DNA from: Zygnema cylindricum
Taxonomy: Eukaryota; Streptophyta; Zygnematophyceae; Zygnematales; Zygnemataceae
Reading direction: 5' to 3'
Assembly: GCA_037447655.1 (NCBI GenBank)
Contig: JBBHKE010003533.1
Span: 66,673 to 113,858, forward strand
Length of the DNA: 47,186 nt
Notes under the pieces: model-generated
Told to the model about the DNA's origin: nothing
The model's input: only the letters and a program-made list of their open reading frames with translations
Databases searched by the model: none
Part shown: one piece after another, positions 27,016 to 38,495 of the stretch
How the letters are laid out: each line of letters opens with the position of its first letter
Numbering within the stretch: position 1 is the first letter of the stretch
Position numbers and translations under genes: made by a program

Positions 27016-27084
27016 AAGTATAAACAGATAGTTTTCCACTCTACATAAAATTGCTTATATATTATATTTTCTATGCGACCTGAA

Positions 27085-27092
27085 TGACGTCA
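27085..27092. promoter_or_regulatory. TGACGTCA palindrome upstream of SDR copy 1
   Basis: Conserved in copy 2 at 36717 with matching flanks (CTGAATGACGTCACATAGTC). It lies about 1.19 kb from the ATG here and about 0.58 kb in copy 2, because of the transposon insertion. Confidence 0.4.
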
Positions 27093-27288
27093 CATAGTCC
27101 AATCAATCCCAAGGAATCAGAAACTGTAGCGTTGCTTACGGAACTGAATTTCATTCGCTTTTAAGCAGCACGAGAAATCCATCCAAATATTCGACGATCG
27201 GGAGTTACCAGATTTAGCAAGCATTTGTATCGCTATATTGCCCGTACAATCTCGATATTTGAAACACTTTTAACACAATAATATGAAG

Positions 27289-28053
27289 GAGAGGGGGGCG
27301 ACTTTATTAAAAAGCGCGATTGTAAACCATCTGAGTCCATAGGAACAAAATGAAGTAAAACTGAAAGAATCACATGACAAGGGAATAAACAAAAAGGAAA
27401 ATCAAGGCAAAACCGACGAAAATACGAAAGGATGGCAAGGAAATCGAAAATACCCAAAAAAGCAAAACCCAGCAAGCAAAACATCAAAGGAAAAATCTAA
27501 CACGTAAAAAAAAAACAAAAAAAAAAAACCCCCAACATAACTAATAATCTACCGAAAGCAACTACGTAGGTCCCCAAATCCCGGAGAAGCAAGAGGAGGA
27601 AGTTCCGGAACACGCCGTCGATCCATAACGGTAATAGACGATCGAAGTAATATAGAAGCCAACACCCGTTGTAGGGCCACGGAAAAACGTTGACGAAAAC
27701 AAGAAGTAAGGACTGAAACAGAAGGGCTCCCAGGGCCCCGCCTCTCAAACGAGCGCCGACCACAAGTACGGAAAAAACTCATCCAAAGCCACACCCAAAC
27801 AACCAAATATCTCGACCGCCATCAGAATGAAGCCATCCATAGCATCGCGATGGGCATAATCACGCTCCTTCCTTTTTCCCGCGTCACGGGCGGCCACTCC
27901 CACATGCCGAGCCGCTTGGTTGACGACTGTAGTTGAGGTAGGGTTTGCCACAACAATATCACCAAATGTACGGCGCGCACCATCAAGTAATACAAGATCG
28001 ATCCGACGCGAAGGAATAATGTGAGAGACCTCCCGGCGAACAGAAAATCCCCC
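27289..28053 (-). pseudogene. Truncated, frameshifted LINE (non-LTR retrotransposon) 3' end
   Basis: From the gap leftwards the minus strand reads RRIDLVLLDGARRTFGDIVV, then NQAARHVGVAARDAGKRKER and FILMAVEIFGCLGVALDEFF. The frame then shifts at a run of six T (27774-27779) to RTCGRRSFERR and FSVALQRVLASILLR, ending at 27549. This resembles the region after the reverse-transcriptase core in plant-type LINE ORF2 (family assignment from memory). A 260-bp A-rich tail follows. The 5' part is missing at the gap. The element fills the junction between the two duplicons. Confidence 0.65.
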
Positions 28054-28063
28054 NNNNNNNNNN
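28054..28063. other. Assembly gap (10 N)
   Basis: Ten Ns, probably a placeholder of arbitrary length. It sits between the LINE fragment and NTAQ1 copy 2, only 28 bases before the start codon. Confidence 1.
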
Positions 28064-28091
28064 TCTCAAGAGTGGTTATCGTTACTCATAC

Positions 28092-30438
28092 ATGGCTGCA
28101 ATTGTCCACGAACCTAACACAGTTTTACATCAACCTTGTCAAAAGTTGACAGAAACGCAGCTGAAGCGATCAGACTGCATTTATACTCATTGCTATTGGT
28201 GAGAACTCTTCTCTTTGCAGCCAGTGGAAAGGAAATTCTGGATCACCTGAGGAGGTGAAGGCCTAAGTTTATTCTGCAACTTTCTTATGTGATTTTATTG
28301 TTTTGCATCTTCTAATTAGATAATGCATAAATGATTACCGGTTTGCAATCTTATTCCACATCTTCTTTCCCTCTCCCTCTCCTTCGCCCTCTCTCTCTCC
28401 CTCCCCCTCTCCTTCTCCCCTTTCCTCTCTTCCGTCTCTCCCTTTATTTTACTGTCCACATGGCCTGAGGCTTGCTTTCGTCATTTTAAGCTGGATGAGA
28501 AGGCAACTATACTTATTCGAACAACTCATTTCTTATTCAATCCGTTATTTTTATTTTAAAATCCATTGAATGCTTCGTCTCGTATGTCAAATAAATGGTC
28601 TTTTGTTTTGTTCTATGCGCTTCAATAGTCACGTTTGGGTATTCACGTATCTGATGCCCTTCCTATCACAGGCCGTCCATTCTGCTTCCATCCATTCATT
28701 CATTCATTCATTCTTTATTCTTCTGCTTCTAATTTTTTTGTTATTTGTCGTAACTGGAAACAGCGAGGAAAACGTGTACTTATTGTGCAAACGTTTAGTA
28801 GGATGCGGTTTTGCAAAATCGGATGCTTCCGACCTGGCAGTTGTCTTCATTTCCAATCCTTCTCGAACGGTAAATTTCTACTTACAATATTCAGATCCGA
28901 TAATTAGATAAATAAATGCTTGCTCATAATTAGTGTCTCTGTCAGCGCGTCGTTTTTATTGTTTTGGAACCTTTACGATGATTATGGAATTCCCAATAGT
29001 GATCTTCCCTGTTGATGTAGTCGGTGTTTTCAACAACAACCGTTGATTCTATGCTTGACAACTTTATTTTTCCTAACTATTCTTTTTTTGCACAGTTTCC
29101 TAAACGTTTGATTTCGTCGCAAATGGCAGGTTCCCTTGTGGAGACAAAGGGCTGCGTCCCTTTGTGACTATGTAGTATGGGATTATCATGTGATCTGTAT
29201 TCAGGTTATTGGCCTTTCCCATCGCCAATAATGCTTTCTAAGTGTATTGCATGAAAGGAATGGGAGAGATAAAGAGAAGATAATATTAAGTCTTAAACTT
29301 TAGTAGCAAGTAAGATTATTATGCATGAGATGTTGGAAATTTTTCTAAGTGAGTAATAAAATTGTTTGTAACAGATGGTCCAAGGTTAACAGCTTGTAAT
29401 TTTTAGACAATTATCCGGTATTGATACTCAGCAAACTTGAATTGCAATCATATGCTTTACAGGTTGGAAAATCAGATGATAAACGTGCTCGAGTTTGGGA
29501 CCTCGATTCGGTACTCCCATTCCCTGTTCCTTTACAAACTTATGTGCAGGAGGCACTATGGAATGGGCTTCCTTATCAACCAATGTTCCATGAAGAGTAC
29601 CAGAGGTAAGTGCTATTTATGTTTTATATAAACCTTTTCTCAAGTTTTGCTTCTCATGCAATTTTGCATTCTAACTGTAGAATCTTTGCACTTTCTGGTC
29701 TCGTTGTGATAGAAAACTTGCAAACCATTTGCGCGTGAGGAAATGCGGAATGTTGAGGTGATCTTAAGATGACATGTTTTTAGCTGTTTTGCAGGCTATA
29801 TCGTGTGATTAAAGGGGATCATTTTTTACGGTTTTTTGCGTCTGACCGTTCACACATGGTGAATTTAGAAACAGGAGAGTGGCAACAACCGCCTCCGACT
29901 TATTCTCCTATTATTGCTGAAGGTGGGTCTCTAAGTTACGACTGGTTTTGTTATATTGTCAAGCTGATGGCTTTTATGTGTAAGTATTCTAATGAGTTGA
30001 GGTGTGGAGTATACCTCATATGGACTGATATTTTCTTTGTTTAGATGAGATGGAAAACTTCATCTTGACTCAATTGCCAGTGTTAGGCAATATAGTATGT
30101 ATGCTTGTTTGTTTTGAGAATAGAACTGATTTTCAAAAAAAACTCATTTAGAGGCAAAACGTAGCGATGTCGTTTTTATGGGAATTAGTGCTCACTTATA
30201 CTCTTGTAGTGTTCATATCGACTTTCTGCTGTTGGATTATGCAGATGGAGAGGTGAATATTTTACAAAACTTGGTTAGGATGGAGCTCCACATGGCTGGA
30301 AAATCCGGGGAGGATGTCAATTTTTCGACTCTTGGGAAAGATGGTAAAGATGGTAAATATGGTCTTGTGTTGGATGAGAGAGGGTTTATGAAGCTTTTTG
30401 GGGGAAATGAGTATACAAGTAGATTTGAAACTGAGTAG
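28092..30438 (+). CDS. NTAQ1: Protein N-terminal glutamine amidohydrolase, copy 2
   Basis: Exons 28092-28198, 28764-28869, 29130-29204, 29463-29605, 29795-29922, 30245-30438 have lengths identical to copy 1 and encode 250 aa. The Cys36, His91 and Asp109 equivalents and the split Cys codon are all retained. Exons 2-6 differ from copy 1 by only two residues that I can see (GDN to GDH before FLRFF; YGI to YGL before VLDERG). Exon 1 carries five changes in the first 25 residues. All splice sites are intact, with a possible AATAAA at 30586. The promoter is not visible because the gap lies 28 bases upstream, so expression cannot be judged. Confidence 0.95.
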
Positions 30439-30895
30439 TGTTTCGCATGTCTATTTGCTTTTGTTGTACTTGTGGGACTCCTTCGAGGTTTTTATTTGGA
30501 GGTTGTTTCTTGGTTAGATTGTACATAACAAGAAGAAAAATATTTTAATTGGAACTATCCTTCCATACATTCATTGCAATGAAATAATAAAAGAGAATAA
30601 TCTAACACCCACTCTGGTCTTAGAAACATTTTGGTCAAAAGGAAGTCCATTGGATTGGAATAAACCTGCAGGTCCTAAATTTCGTACCTGAAAAACAAAT
30701 TGTTTTGTTCCACTACACATTCTTTTTTTGCCAATGGAGTTGTGATTTTTTTTAATTCGTCACCAAAATTACTTCTATCACTTCACAATAGAGATAATAG
30801 TTTTACATGCTTGGTAGAGTTTCCTCTAGTATGTGTGCTATGTAACATGGGAAGCTTTTGCCGAGTATGAGGGTTTATTAAATCTGTTGGTCATA

Positions 30896-31235
30896 TAAGT
30901 AGTTCCTGCTACGATATATAAGTGATCCTTGCCACAGTAAAAATAATTCCTGCCACAGTATATAAGTAATTCTGCTACAATATATTAGTAATTCCCGCAA
31001 CAGTAGATAAGTAATTCCTGCTACAGTAGGATAAGGATTTCTTGCTACGATATGTAAATAGGTTCCTGCTACAGTACATAAGTGATTCCGCTACACTGTA
31101 TTAGTAATTCCTGGGACAGTATATAAGCTATTCCTGCGACAATATATAAGTACTTCTTGCTACGATATAAAAAAAATTCCTGCGACAATATATAAGTACT
31201 TCTTGCTACGATATAAAAGAAATTCCTGCTAGAAT
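30896..31235. repeat. Minisatellite, copy 2, expanded relative to copy 1
   Basis: Same unit as at 20731. A block ATTCCTGCGACAATATATAA followed by CTTCTTGCTACGATATAAAA occurs twice here and once in copy 1, giving about 50 extra bases. Confidence 0.85.
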
Positions 31236-31270
31236 TTTGTGTATTGTTACATACTTGTTAAGTACATAAC

Positions 31271-31380
31271 AAGCTTCATTAAAACCACGCGATGTTAAAC
31301 CATCAGAGTACATGGAAACAAAAGAAAGGAAAAGCCAAAACGAAACTGAAAATCTCACACAAACAGAAACGAACAAAATG
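31271..31380 (-). mobile_element. LINE 3'-tail-like fragment (copy 2)
   Basis: Duplicate of 21061-21170, resembling the tail at about 27310. It predates the duplication, since both copies carry it. Confidence 0.5.
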
Positions 31381-32790
31381 GGAAAGAAACTTACAGAGGA
31401 AAATGATGAACTGGAGAATTAGCAGGCATGTAAGCCTTCCTGCTACATTTCTGTGCATTTTTGCATACTGCATTAAACTTCTATTCAACTTTCAGTGCAG
31501 TTGTTGCTACTAAAGTTGATCCTGTTTCCTGTTTTTTAATTTAATGCCCCACCTGTACGTTCTCTATATAGCTGCACTTGAAATGAGAAAAGGAATAGCT
31601 AGGAACAGGTTTCGATGGGACACAGTCTTTTTCCAGAGCCTCTCTCATCAGTATGAAGATGTAGAGACAAAAACCTGAATGAAGTTCCTGAAGAACAATG
31701 CCTTTTCACATTGAAAATTTAAGTAATGTCTTAATTCATGAGCGTCAACCCATCGAATGAAAAATTGAATGCATATTCCTCTATTCTTCGATATTGATTT
31801 AACGCTGTCTTTGTGTCAACCGTGTTGACTTAATGTCAACTGTGTTGATTTAATGTCGACTTATGGTTAGACTCCATGTTTAGTATGGACTCTATGCTGA
31901 CAGGGTGGTGTTGACTCACAGTAGTTTACTAAGTCACGTATGAGAAACAGACGTATATCACTTAAATGATATTCAAGATTTCAGTTATTTTTTCATTTTT
32001 GTTTGTACACATCGGCGCATATGAATTTATAGAAAATCCTCGTTTTTGGCATCTGTTTTCTTTATATGCTGAGGAGGAAATGCAACAGTATTATCATTCA
32101 ATTTCACCTAGGCATATGTGACATTTCCAATCAATTTTGAAAACTGAATGTGACTAACAGTCGAATGGAGAAACCAGCTTAGATAATAAACTTCTGAAAC
32201 AAAAAGAAATGACTCCGTCCATAATCAATCATATCTACGTTTTTTTCCCACAAATCTTCTTCTAAAAGATCTCTTTTCACCAGCAGATACTGTCTCTAGC
32301 GACGTTCTCTTTTCCTGAAACATTAACATACCTTGATACATTCTTGGATCTATTGCTTACGTAATATTCATAATTCATTCGTTCATATTCTCAATCATTA
32401 ATAATGTCCCAATGTAAAAATTGCACGATGGCGAATGTTTGAGCTTGCTTTCCCATGAATAGTATGTAATCTGACATAACACGAAAAAAACTCTTCCACT
32501 TTAAGCTTCCGCAATGATATAAAATACAGCTTTCATTGGAAGTTACAGAATTTGTCTCACATACACTCTCCACCCTCATTCTTTTTCACTCCAGGAGCCC
32601 AACCATCCTCAGTCAATTACTATATCCTCCCTAACTATCATAATCCCCACATAAATAACGACATCATTCGCCACACACTACTGTCCCACACACTACTGTT
32701 TCCCAAGTCTCCAACCTAAAATTGGAGGAAGTTCTCCTTTCCTCCCACTCCCTCATAAAAACAAACAATCCTCCTCTATTTTTCTATTTT

Positions 32791-35700
32791 CTATTTTTCC
32801 GAAAGCCCAAACATTCTCCCGTATACCCAATCAATTAGCCGTTGTGGCAACGAACTGAATAAAAGGGCTATATGAGCCTGCTCTCCAAAGACCAGCCTCC
32901 ATGGAGGCGACTTGGAAAGAGCCGTTTTTGCAACTTTGGAAGCAAAAAGTGGAACTGGCATCGGCTTTCTCTTGCAGTACAAAATCGACAGTTTTTTTTG
33001 TTCAAAGGGTTTGTAGACGCTGTCCTCGGGGAGAATGACTGTGTTAGCCTCGGTTGATCTGGAGGGACGGAGGGAGGGAGGAAGGGAGGGAGGACCGGGG
33101 GGAATGCTAGTTCAGTGTAGGAAGACGTGGCTACTTGCGACCCATACCCTTAATTGCTTAATTAGTTCACTAAATACTGTATTATTAAGCACGATGGTAA
33201 ACCATCCGATTATATTAGTGTTGTAAATACTATTTTCGGATAGGTCGAAATTCGCAACCAAATTAGTGTTATTGACACAAATAGTGGTGGGATGTGTACA
33301 CCACCTTTCATCGTTAGAGTTAATAAGGCATTCATAAGTATGCTATCGCTGGTGTTATTGGCAAATAATTGAAGTAATCGCACAGAATATTTGTAACCAA
33401 CAGGTTCCTGTACAACTACTGTGATTACTGGCCACATGTTTTTAATTACCATATTAGTAAATTATCAGGGTTAATTAACACTTTGTTAGAATTCAGTACA
33501 CTAAATTATGTTTCACAACGTGGCTCATTAAAGGCCGCGTAACTAAGCAGTGTTGGTAACACTAATTTATGAATCTCGATAAGAAGAAAAACACTTCCCT
33601 CAAATTAGAATGTTCAACTCAGTGTAGCTTATGTGAACGACGCGGTATCGCACCGACAAAAAATAAACAACCAAATACATTAACAACACTTGATTAAGTA
33701 CATTTCATCCGACACAGGTCAATTTATTTGGAATAACACTTAATTTGGGTACATCGACCAAACACGTAAAAGATAGAAATCACGCAGTTGTTTCGGAAAG
33801 TTACAAAAAACTTACGCGACCATGTTGGTTCCAAAGTATCCTGGCTCCAAAAGGAGGACTTTGATCCCTAAGGGCCTCATTTCCACTCTCATGGCATCTG
33901 AGGTCACTCTTATGGCGGCTTTGCTCGCACAATAGACATACTTCCATGGCCTATGACACACACAAAATAGTGTTGATAATGTAATTAGGCGAGGGGGCAC
34001 ACAAAAAGTGTTGATAATGAAATAAGGTGAGGGACACACACAAGATAGTGTTGATAATGAAATTAGGTGAGGGGACACAAAAATTAGCGTCGATAATGAA
34101 ATAAGACAAGGGGGCACACAAAAGATAGTATCGATAGTAAAATAAGGCGAGGAGAGGCACAAAAAAAATCGTGTTAATAATAAATTAAGGCGGGAATTTT
34201 CTTGTTGCAGGCTTATATCATACAAGGTTGTAAGCTCAACTTTTTTTGTCTTTCATTGCAAATCTATCGGGGGCCATCCCAGAAGATCTGAAGCAACATA
34301 AGAAAAATCAATGTAAAACCCATGACATTGAAATGACATATAGAAGAACAGTCAGTTTAGTTTTTCAGCTTTGATTTTGCCGTCCACTTTTTTTTTGGTT
34401 CCCATGTACTCAAATGGTTTACCATCACGCTTTCTTAATAAGTATTGACATATAAAAAATGAAAAAAACATATGAAAGAACATGCTACACTAAGGGCGGT
34501 TCACATTATTCATTCATTTTTTATTCATTTGGTTCCATTTAAAAAGGGAATTCACTTTATGTAACAAAATAGGTTTGGTTTAAAATCGATCATAAACTCG
34601 CCCAACGCAACCCACGTTTTTTTTTTTTTTACGTTAATGGTAGTGTTAACAGCATTTGCCGGTGTAAATTTTTTCTTGTTGAAAAACAGTGAAGGAACCG
34701 TTAAGAAAAAAACAACCCGAACCTAAGAAAAATAAGAAAGAAATAGAAAAACAAAATCAACCTGTGTGCAGAGCTTGCCACACTCCCAATGTTGACGATG
34801 CGACCGTACTTTCGGGCAGCCATGAAAGGAAATACCTCCCGGATGACTTCAATGGTACCAAAAAAGTTTGCGTCGAAAATTTGTCGAACTTTTTCTATTG
34901 GAGATTCTGCAACAGGTCCCGAAGTACTCAATCCTGCGCTGTTGACCAGTACATCAATGCGACCCTCATTGGAAATTACTTTAAAAATAGCTTTCTGCAA
35001 AATGGTAAACAAACGATCCGTTCGATAAATCGAGTACACAGACCACGGTCTGATTACACTCAAAGACAACGAAGATGAAAGTCCAGGAGAGTCAAGTTTG
35101 AAGATGGAAAATCGGGAGGGTAAGCTATGAGTTTTAGAAGATGAGATGGTTTCGACAGATGAGCTTTGGTCGAGATCTTATTAGGATTTCAAATTAGAAT
35201 TCGAATCCGAATGGAAAGAACCGAATTAAAACAAAAAATAGAAACATGTAAACGGAATTCATCGATGGTGTGCACCAAACAAACAAAGATAATCTCGATG
35301 TTCAACAACAAAAGAATAAAGTAAAATGCAGGGATATACAAACGAAGGCACAAAAGAGTAAAATATTTGACTATAGATTTGAAACAGTGAATTCAACGCT
35401 GAAAAAGTGTTCACAAGCCGCCAAAACCAAAGCCAAGGCGTGACCTGAATGGTAGGGCGTGACGTGACGTCGAGCTCCAAAATGTGTATACCAAGCTCAG
35501 GCAGACCTCTCATGGCCTCGAGACGCCGCGCTGTCGCATAAACGCAGCAGTTTTGAGCATAGAACTGCCTGTAGAATTATGAAATGGAAGTAAAACTGCT
35601 TTTTGTTAATTAAACTTTACCTTTAAAAACCTTTGAGCACAGAATTGTCGATGTAATTGTGACGAATAAATAGAACTGCTTTTGTTTAAACCTTACCTTT

Positions 35701-36134
35701 GGAAAAAGTGGAGCAGTTAAAACACATGAACAGTCACATAGACCAAGATGCATGCTATAATCAATGCTGTAACTTCAAATATATAGTAGCTTCATAGATG
35801 TTAATCATATGTATTAACTGGCAAACTCAGTCGTAATTATAAATTCTAATTTCAGTCTATTATCCTCAGTAGCTTGCTATCAAAAGAGTCCTTCAGGAAT
35901 CCAGCAAGACAAAGCTAGAAAAGTCAAAATCAAAACTCTTTTTTTTCTACCTTTATGCATTGAAGTTGCTGAAAAAATAATAGAAACCTATCTATGCACT
36001 GCGGATACTTACTTTGCTAGCTCGTATCCAAAACTTCCCTCAGAACAACCTGTAATAACAACCACACGTTTCGAATTCCCTCTTCCTTTCCCATTCAGTA
36101 GCAACGGCTGACAGGTGTCACGAGCTGCTGCCAT
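32791..36134 (-). CDS. Short-chain dehydrogenase/reductase, AYR1-like, copy 2
   Basis: Exons 36134-36013, 35568-35445, 34994-34762, 33950-33816, 33058-32791 have the same lengths and phases as copy 1 (293 aa). The Rossmann motif TGCSEGSFG retains Gly33. GRID, NSAG, Ser153, Tyr166 and Lys170 are present. It differs from copy 1 at other family positions: RPLGI for RPFGI, RVTSDA for RVASDA and LPQRL for LPQWL. The cofactor site therefore looks better preserved here, while the C-terminal hydrophobic segment has lost a Trp. Role as for copy 1: NADP(H)-dependent reduction, possibly of acyl-DHAP; substrate unproven. Confidence 0.9.
33297..33627. mobile_element. Family-A MITE in the last SDR intron, copy 2 (right end eroded)
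   Basis: Counterpart of 23095-23437. A 13-bp deletion has removed most of the right terminal repeat, leaving CTCAGTGTAGCTTA. Confidence 0.5.
33952..34190. repeat. Intronic minisatellite, ~43-bp unit, about 6 copies
   Basis: Same array as at 23763 with one more unit near its left end (GTAATTAGGCGAGGGGGCAC type). Confidence 0.85.
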
Positions 36135-36647
36135 TATTGAAAAAAACATTGAAGTTAGCAACACCTTGTTCGATGATAGGAAGCGAGCAAGGATTTTTTC
36201 TTTTGTTTTTTCTGTACAGAGATTTTTTTTTTTTTTGGTGCAGAACTTTTCTTTTCCTGGTTTCTTGTCTCTTTTTTTGAAAGCTTTGTGGTCGACGGAG
36301 TTTGTAGCTTTTTGGAGCATTTTCTCGCCGTTTCAACTTTCAATGTTCGCCGGTTATTCTGCGCCGTCAGATCATGACGAGGCTGTCGAGCGATTGTCAG
36401 ATTGGACCTCCGGCGCTCGTGAAAATAAACGGCCGGAAAAGGACGCTCAGATTGTCGAGCACGTGACGCGGTAATTAGTAATTGCACTATCGATCTTTTA
36501 AACTTTTACCCTCGTTTTGGAGGTAAACCGTACAGATAGTACAACTTAAAATGTACGATTCGCCTCCTACATCAAGGCGGATTTTCCTAAATGTAAATTG
36601 TAATCAACCTAATGTACGATGTGACCCTAATGTCTGCAATGACTACA

Positions 36648-36655
36648 AAGTACAA
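36648..36655. other. Empty transposon target site AAGTACAA
   Basis: Single copy of the 8-bp sequence duplicated around the 603-bp element at 26413. It shows the pre-insertion state. Confidence 0.85.
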
Positions 36656-36716
36656 ACAGATAGTTTTCCACTCTACATCAAATTGCATATATATATTATT
36701 TTCTATGCGACCTGAA

Positions 36717-36724
36717 TGACGTCA
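36717..36724. promoter_or_regulatory. TGACGTCA palindrome upstream of SDR copy 2
   Basis: Matches 27085-27092, about 583 bp upstream of the SDR copy-2 start. bZIP-type core; function inferred only. Confidence 0.4.
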
Positions 36725-36922
36725 CATAGTCCAAACCATTTCAAGGAATCAGAAACTGTAGCGTTGCGTACGGAACTGAATTTCATTCGCTTTTAAGCAG
36801 CACGACAAATCCATCCAAATATTCGACGATCGGGAGTTACCGGATTTAGCAAGCATTTGTATCGCGATATTGCCCGTACAATCTCGATATTTGAAACACT
36901 TGTAACACTAAATAATTTGAAG

Positions 36923-38495
36923 AATATTATATGATTCCCCCACCCCCCACCGAGTTTTGCATGCCTAGTTCTAATCCTTAACTGTCTTTATCGGTTTTTT
37001 CTGGGGTAGTTCAAGATTTTTTTTGGCCTCTCTGGCTATGTTGACGCTATTTTCAGGTTGCTAAGTGGGTTAGGGTCTATTTAGGGTTCTTTTGGTTATC
37101 TAAGCTTAATGGCTAAAGATGCGTATCATATCGGAAATATATCAGTTATTCCCCGTTGCGAAATAACGACGCGATGTTATAACTTACTCGATGAGGTGTG
37201 ATGATGACCATACTATGTATCAATGTCACTGTGATGTGCCGATAACAATCCAATGCGATTTGCCGATGCACTCCTCATGCACCCAACGGAACGATGTCCA
37301 GGAGCAGGTTTTTAGGGTTTTGAAAATCTGATTCAAGCGGCGAAAAAACCACTAATGCCAATAATGGTACGCAGTGTAATTCACTAGAAGTGAAATACCA
37401 AAATTCATAAACTGGGCACCAATAATGATAAATGACTTGTATCTATTAAGGACATTTTTCGTAGACATCGAGATATCAAAACATGATGTACAAGATGCAA
37501 CATCTCGAGCAACTCTATTTCGACAACACTATCATTATTGGTTGGTACGGAAGCAAGGAAGTATGTGAGGTGAATAGAAGAAATAGACGGAAAGAGTAAA
37601 AGTAGGTTTACTATCAGATATTCACAAAAGAGTAGGGCCAGAGGATGAAACCATTGAGCATGCAATAAATACAGGGACCCTGAACCAAGAGACGGGCTTT
37701 AAGCAGAATTACAGAATTCTATAGAACTATATGACACAAACATTTCTCATATACATAACACTGCGATTTATGCCTGAACTCCAAAACACATGTTCACGCA
37801 AAATACAAGTACATCTGTTTTCACGCGAATAAGGATACAATACAAATATGCAATGTCAAAGCAATAGAACATATCATGATAGTACTCATAAAAGTGGGCT
37901 AGAAAAGTAAGTCCAATAACAACTCCCGGTGACAGTCACATGTCGATTAAAAGATTGAAACAGACGTCTATTAAAATAATGAAACAAATATCAATTAAAA
38001 GATTGAAACAGATGTCTATTAAAAGATTGATAACAGAACAGGCTGTTAAAAGATTGATAAACTATACAAAAAAAAATAACCTAACAACTCCTTTCAACAG
38101 AGCAGCCTGACCTGAACTCTTCCATTTATTCACGTTTAAGTATCCATTCACAGTATACCAGAGATCTCTAAGAAATCTCACTGGAACTTTACTTCTTAGG
38201 CAAAAGAATTATCGTCAAACAAAAAATCCTTATTCATAATATGGTGCTCCATGGGCCTCCCTTATCACATATTTGCCAATCAACTAATAGTGTGACTCAA
38301 ACACCCAAACCTGGGAAAAAGAGCGGGAAAATTCTAAACCTTAAAAATAAATTGTTAACCACAAATTGGTAAAACCGTAGGAATTGTAGGAATTGGTTTC
38401 CTACCATTTACCTTTTCCTTCCCATTCAAGCTTTGCTTGAATATGGAAATATTTGTTCCTTTTCGCGACATACAAGTGTGACACATACATAATAA
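36923..38495. other. Intergenic region right of the duplication
   Basis: Unique AT-rich sequence with no supported gene. It includes a possible eroded family-A MITE end near 37345-37376 (ATAATGGTACGCAGTGTA), a short tandem repeat (37940) and, near 38426-38450, the small palindrome TTCAAGC-AAA-GCTTGAA close to the 3' end of the next gene. Confidence 0.6.
37940..38062. repeat. Imperfect tandem repeat, ~29-bp unit (ATTAAAAGATTGAAACAGAT)
   Basis: Four to five contiguous units such as ATTAAAAGATTGAAACAGAT followed by GTCT. The units abut without unique spacers. Confidence 0.8.

Larger units (their letters stand above)
17935..27288. repeat. Direct tandem duplicon, copy 1 (NTAQ1 + SDR module)
   Basis: 9.35 kb that aligns almost continuously with 28092-36922. 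Homology starts at the NTAQ1 ATG and ends at TTTGAAG/TATGAAG after the shared GAAACACTT. By eye the copies differ by a few percent plus indels. The largest indel is the 603-bp transposon at 26413. The copies are in the same orientation. Confidence 0.95.
30439..32790. other. Intergenic region between convergent NTAQ1 and SDR, copy 2
   Basis: 2.35 kb matching 20274-22592 with substitutions and small indels. It contains the expanded minisatellite (30896) and the LINE-like tail (31271). No gene recognised. Confidence 0.7.
28092..36922. repeat. Direct tandem duplicon, copy 2 (NTAQ1 + SDR module)
   Basis: 8.83-kb partner of 17935-27288, shorter mainly because it lacks the 603-bp transposon. The 28 bases between the gap and the ATG do not resemble the copy-1 leader. 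Confidence 0.95.

Noticed and set aside
37940-38062. GATTGAAAC repeats resembling CRISPR repeat ends
   Set aside because: Units abut without unique spacers, vary in sequence, and the context is a eukaryotic intergenic region with no cas genes.
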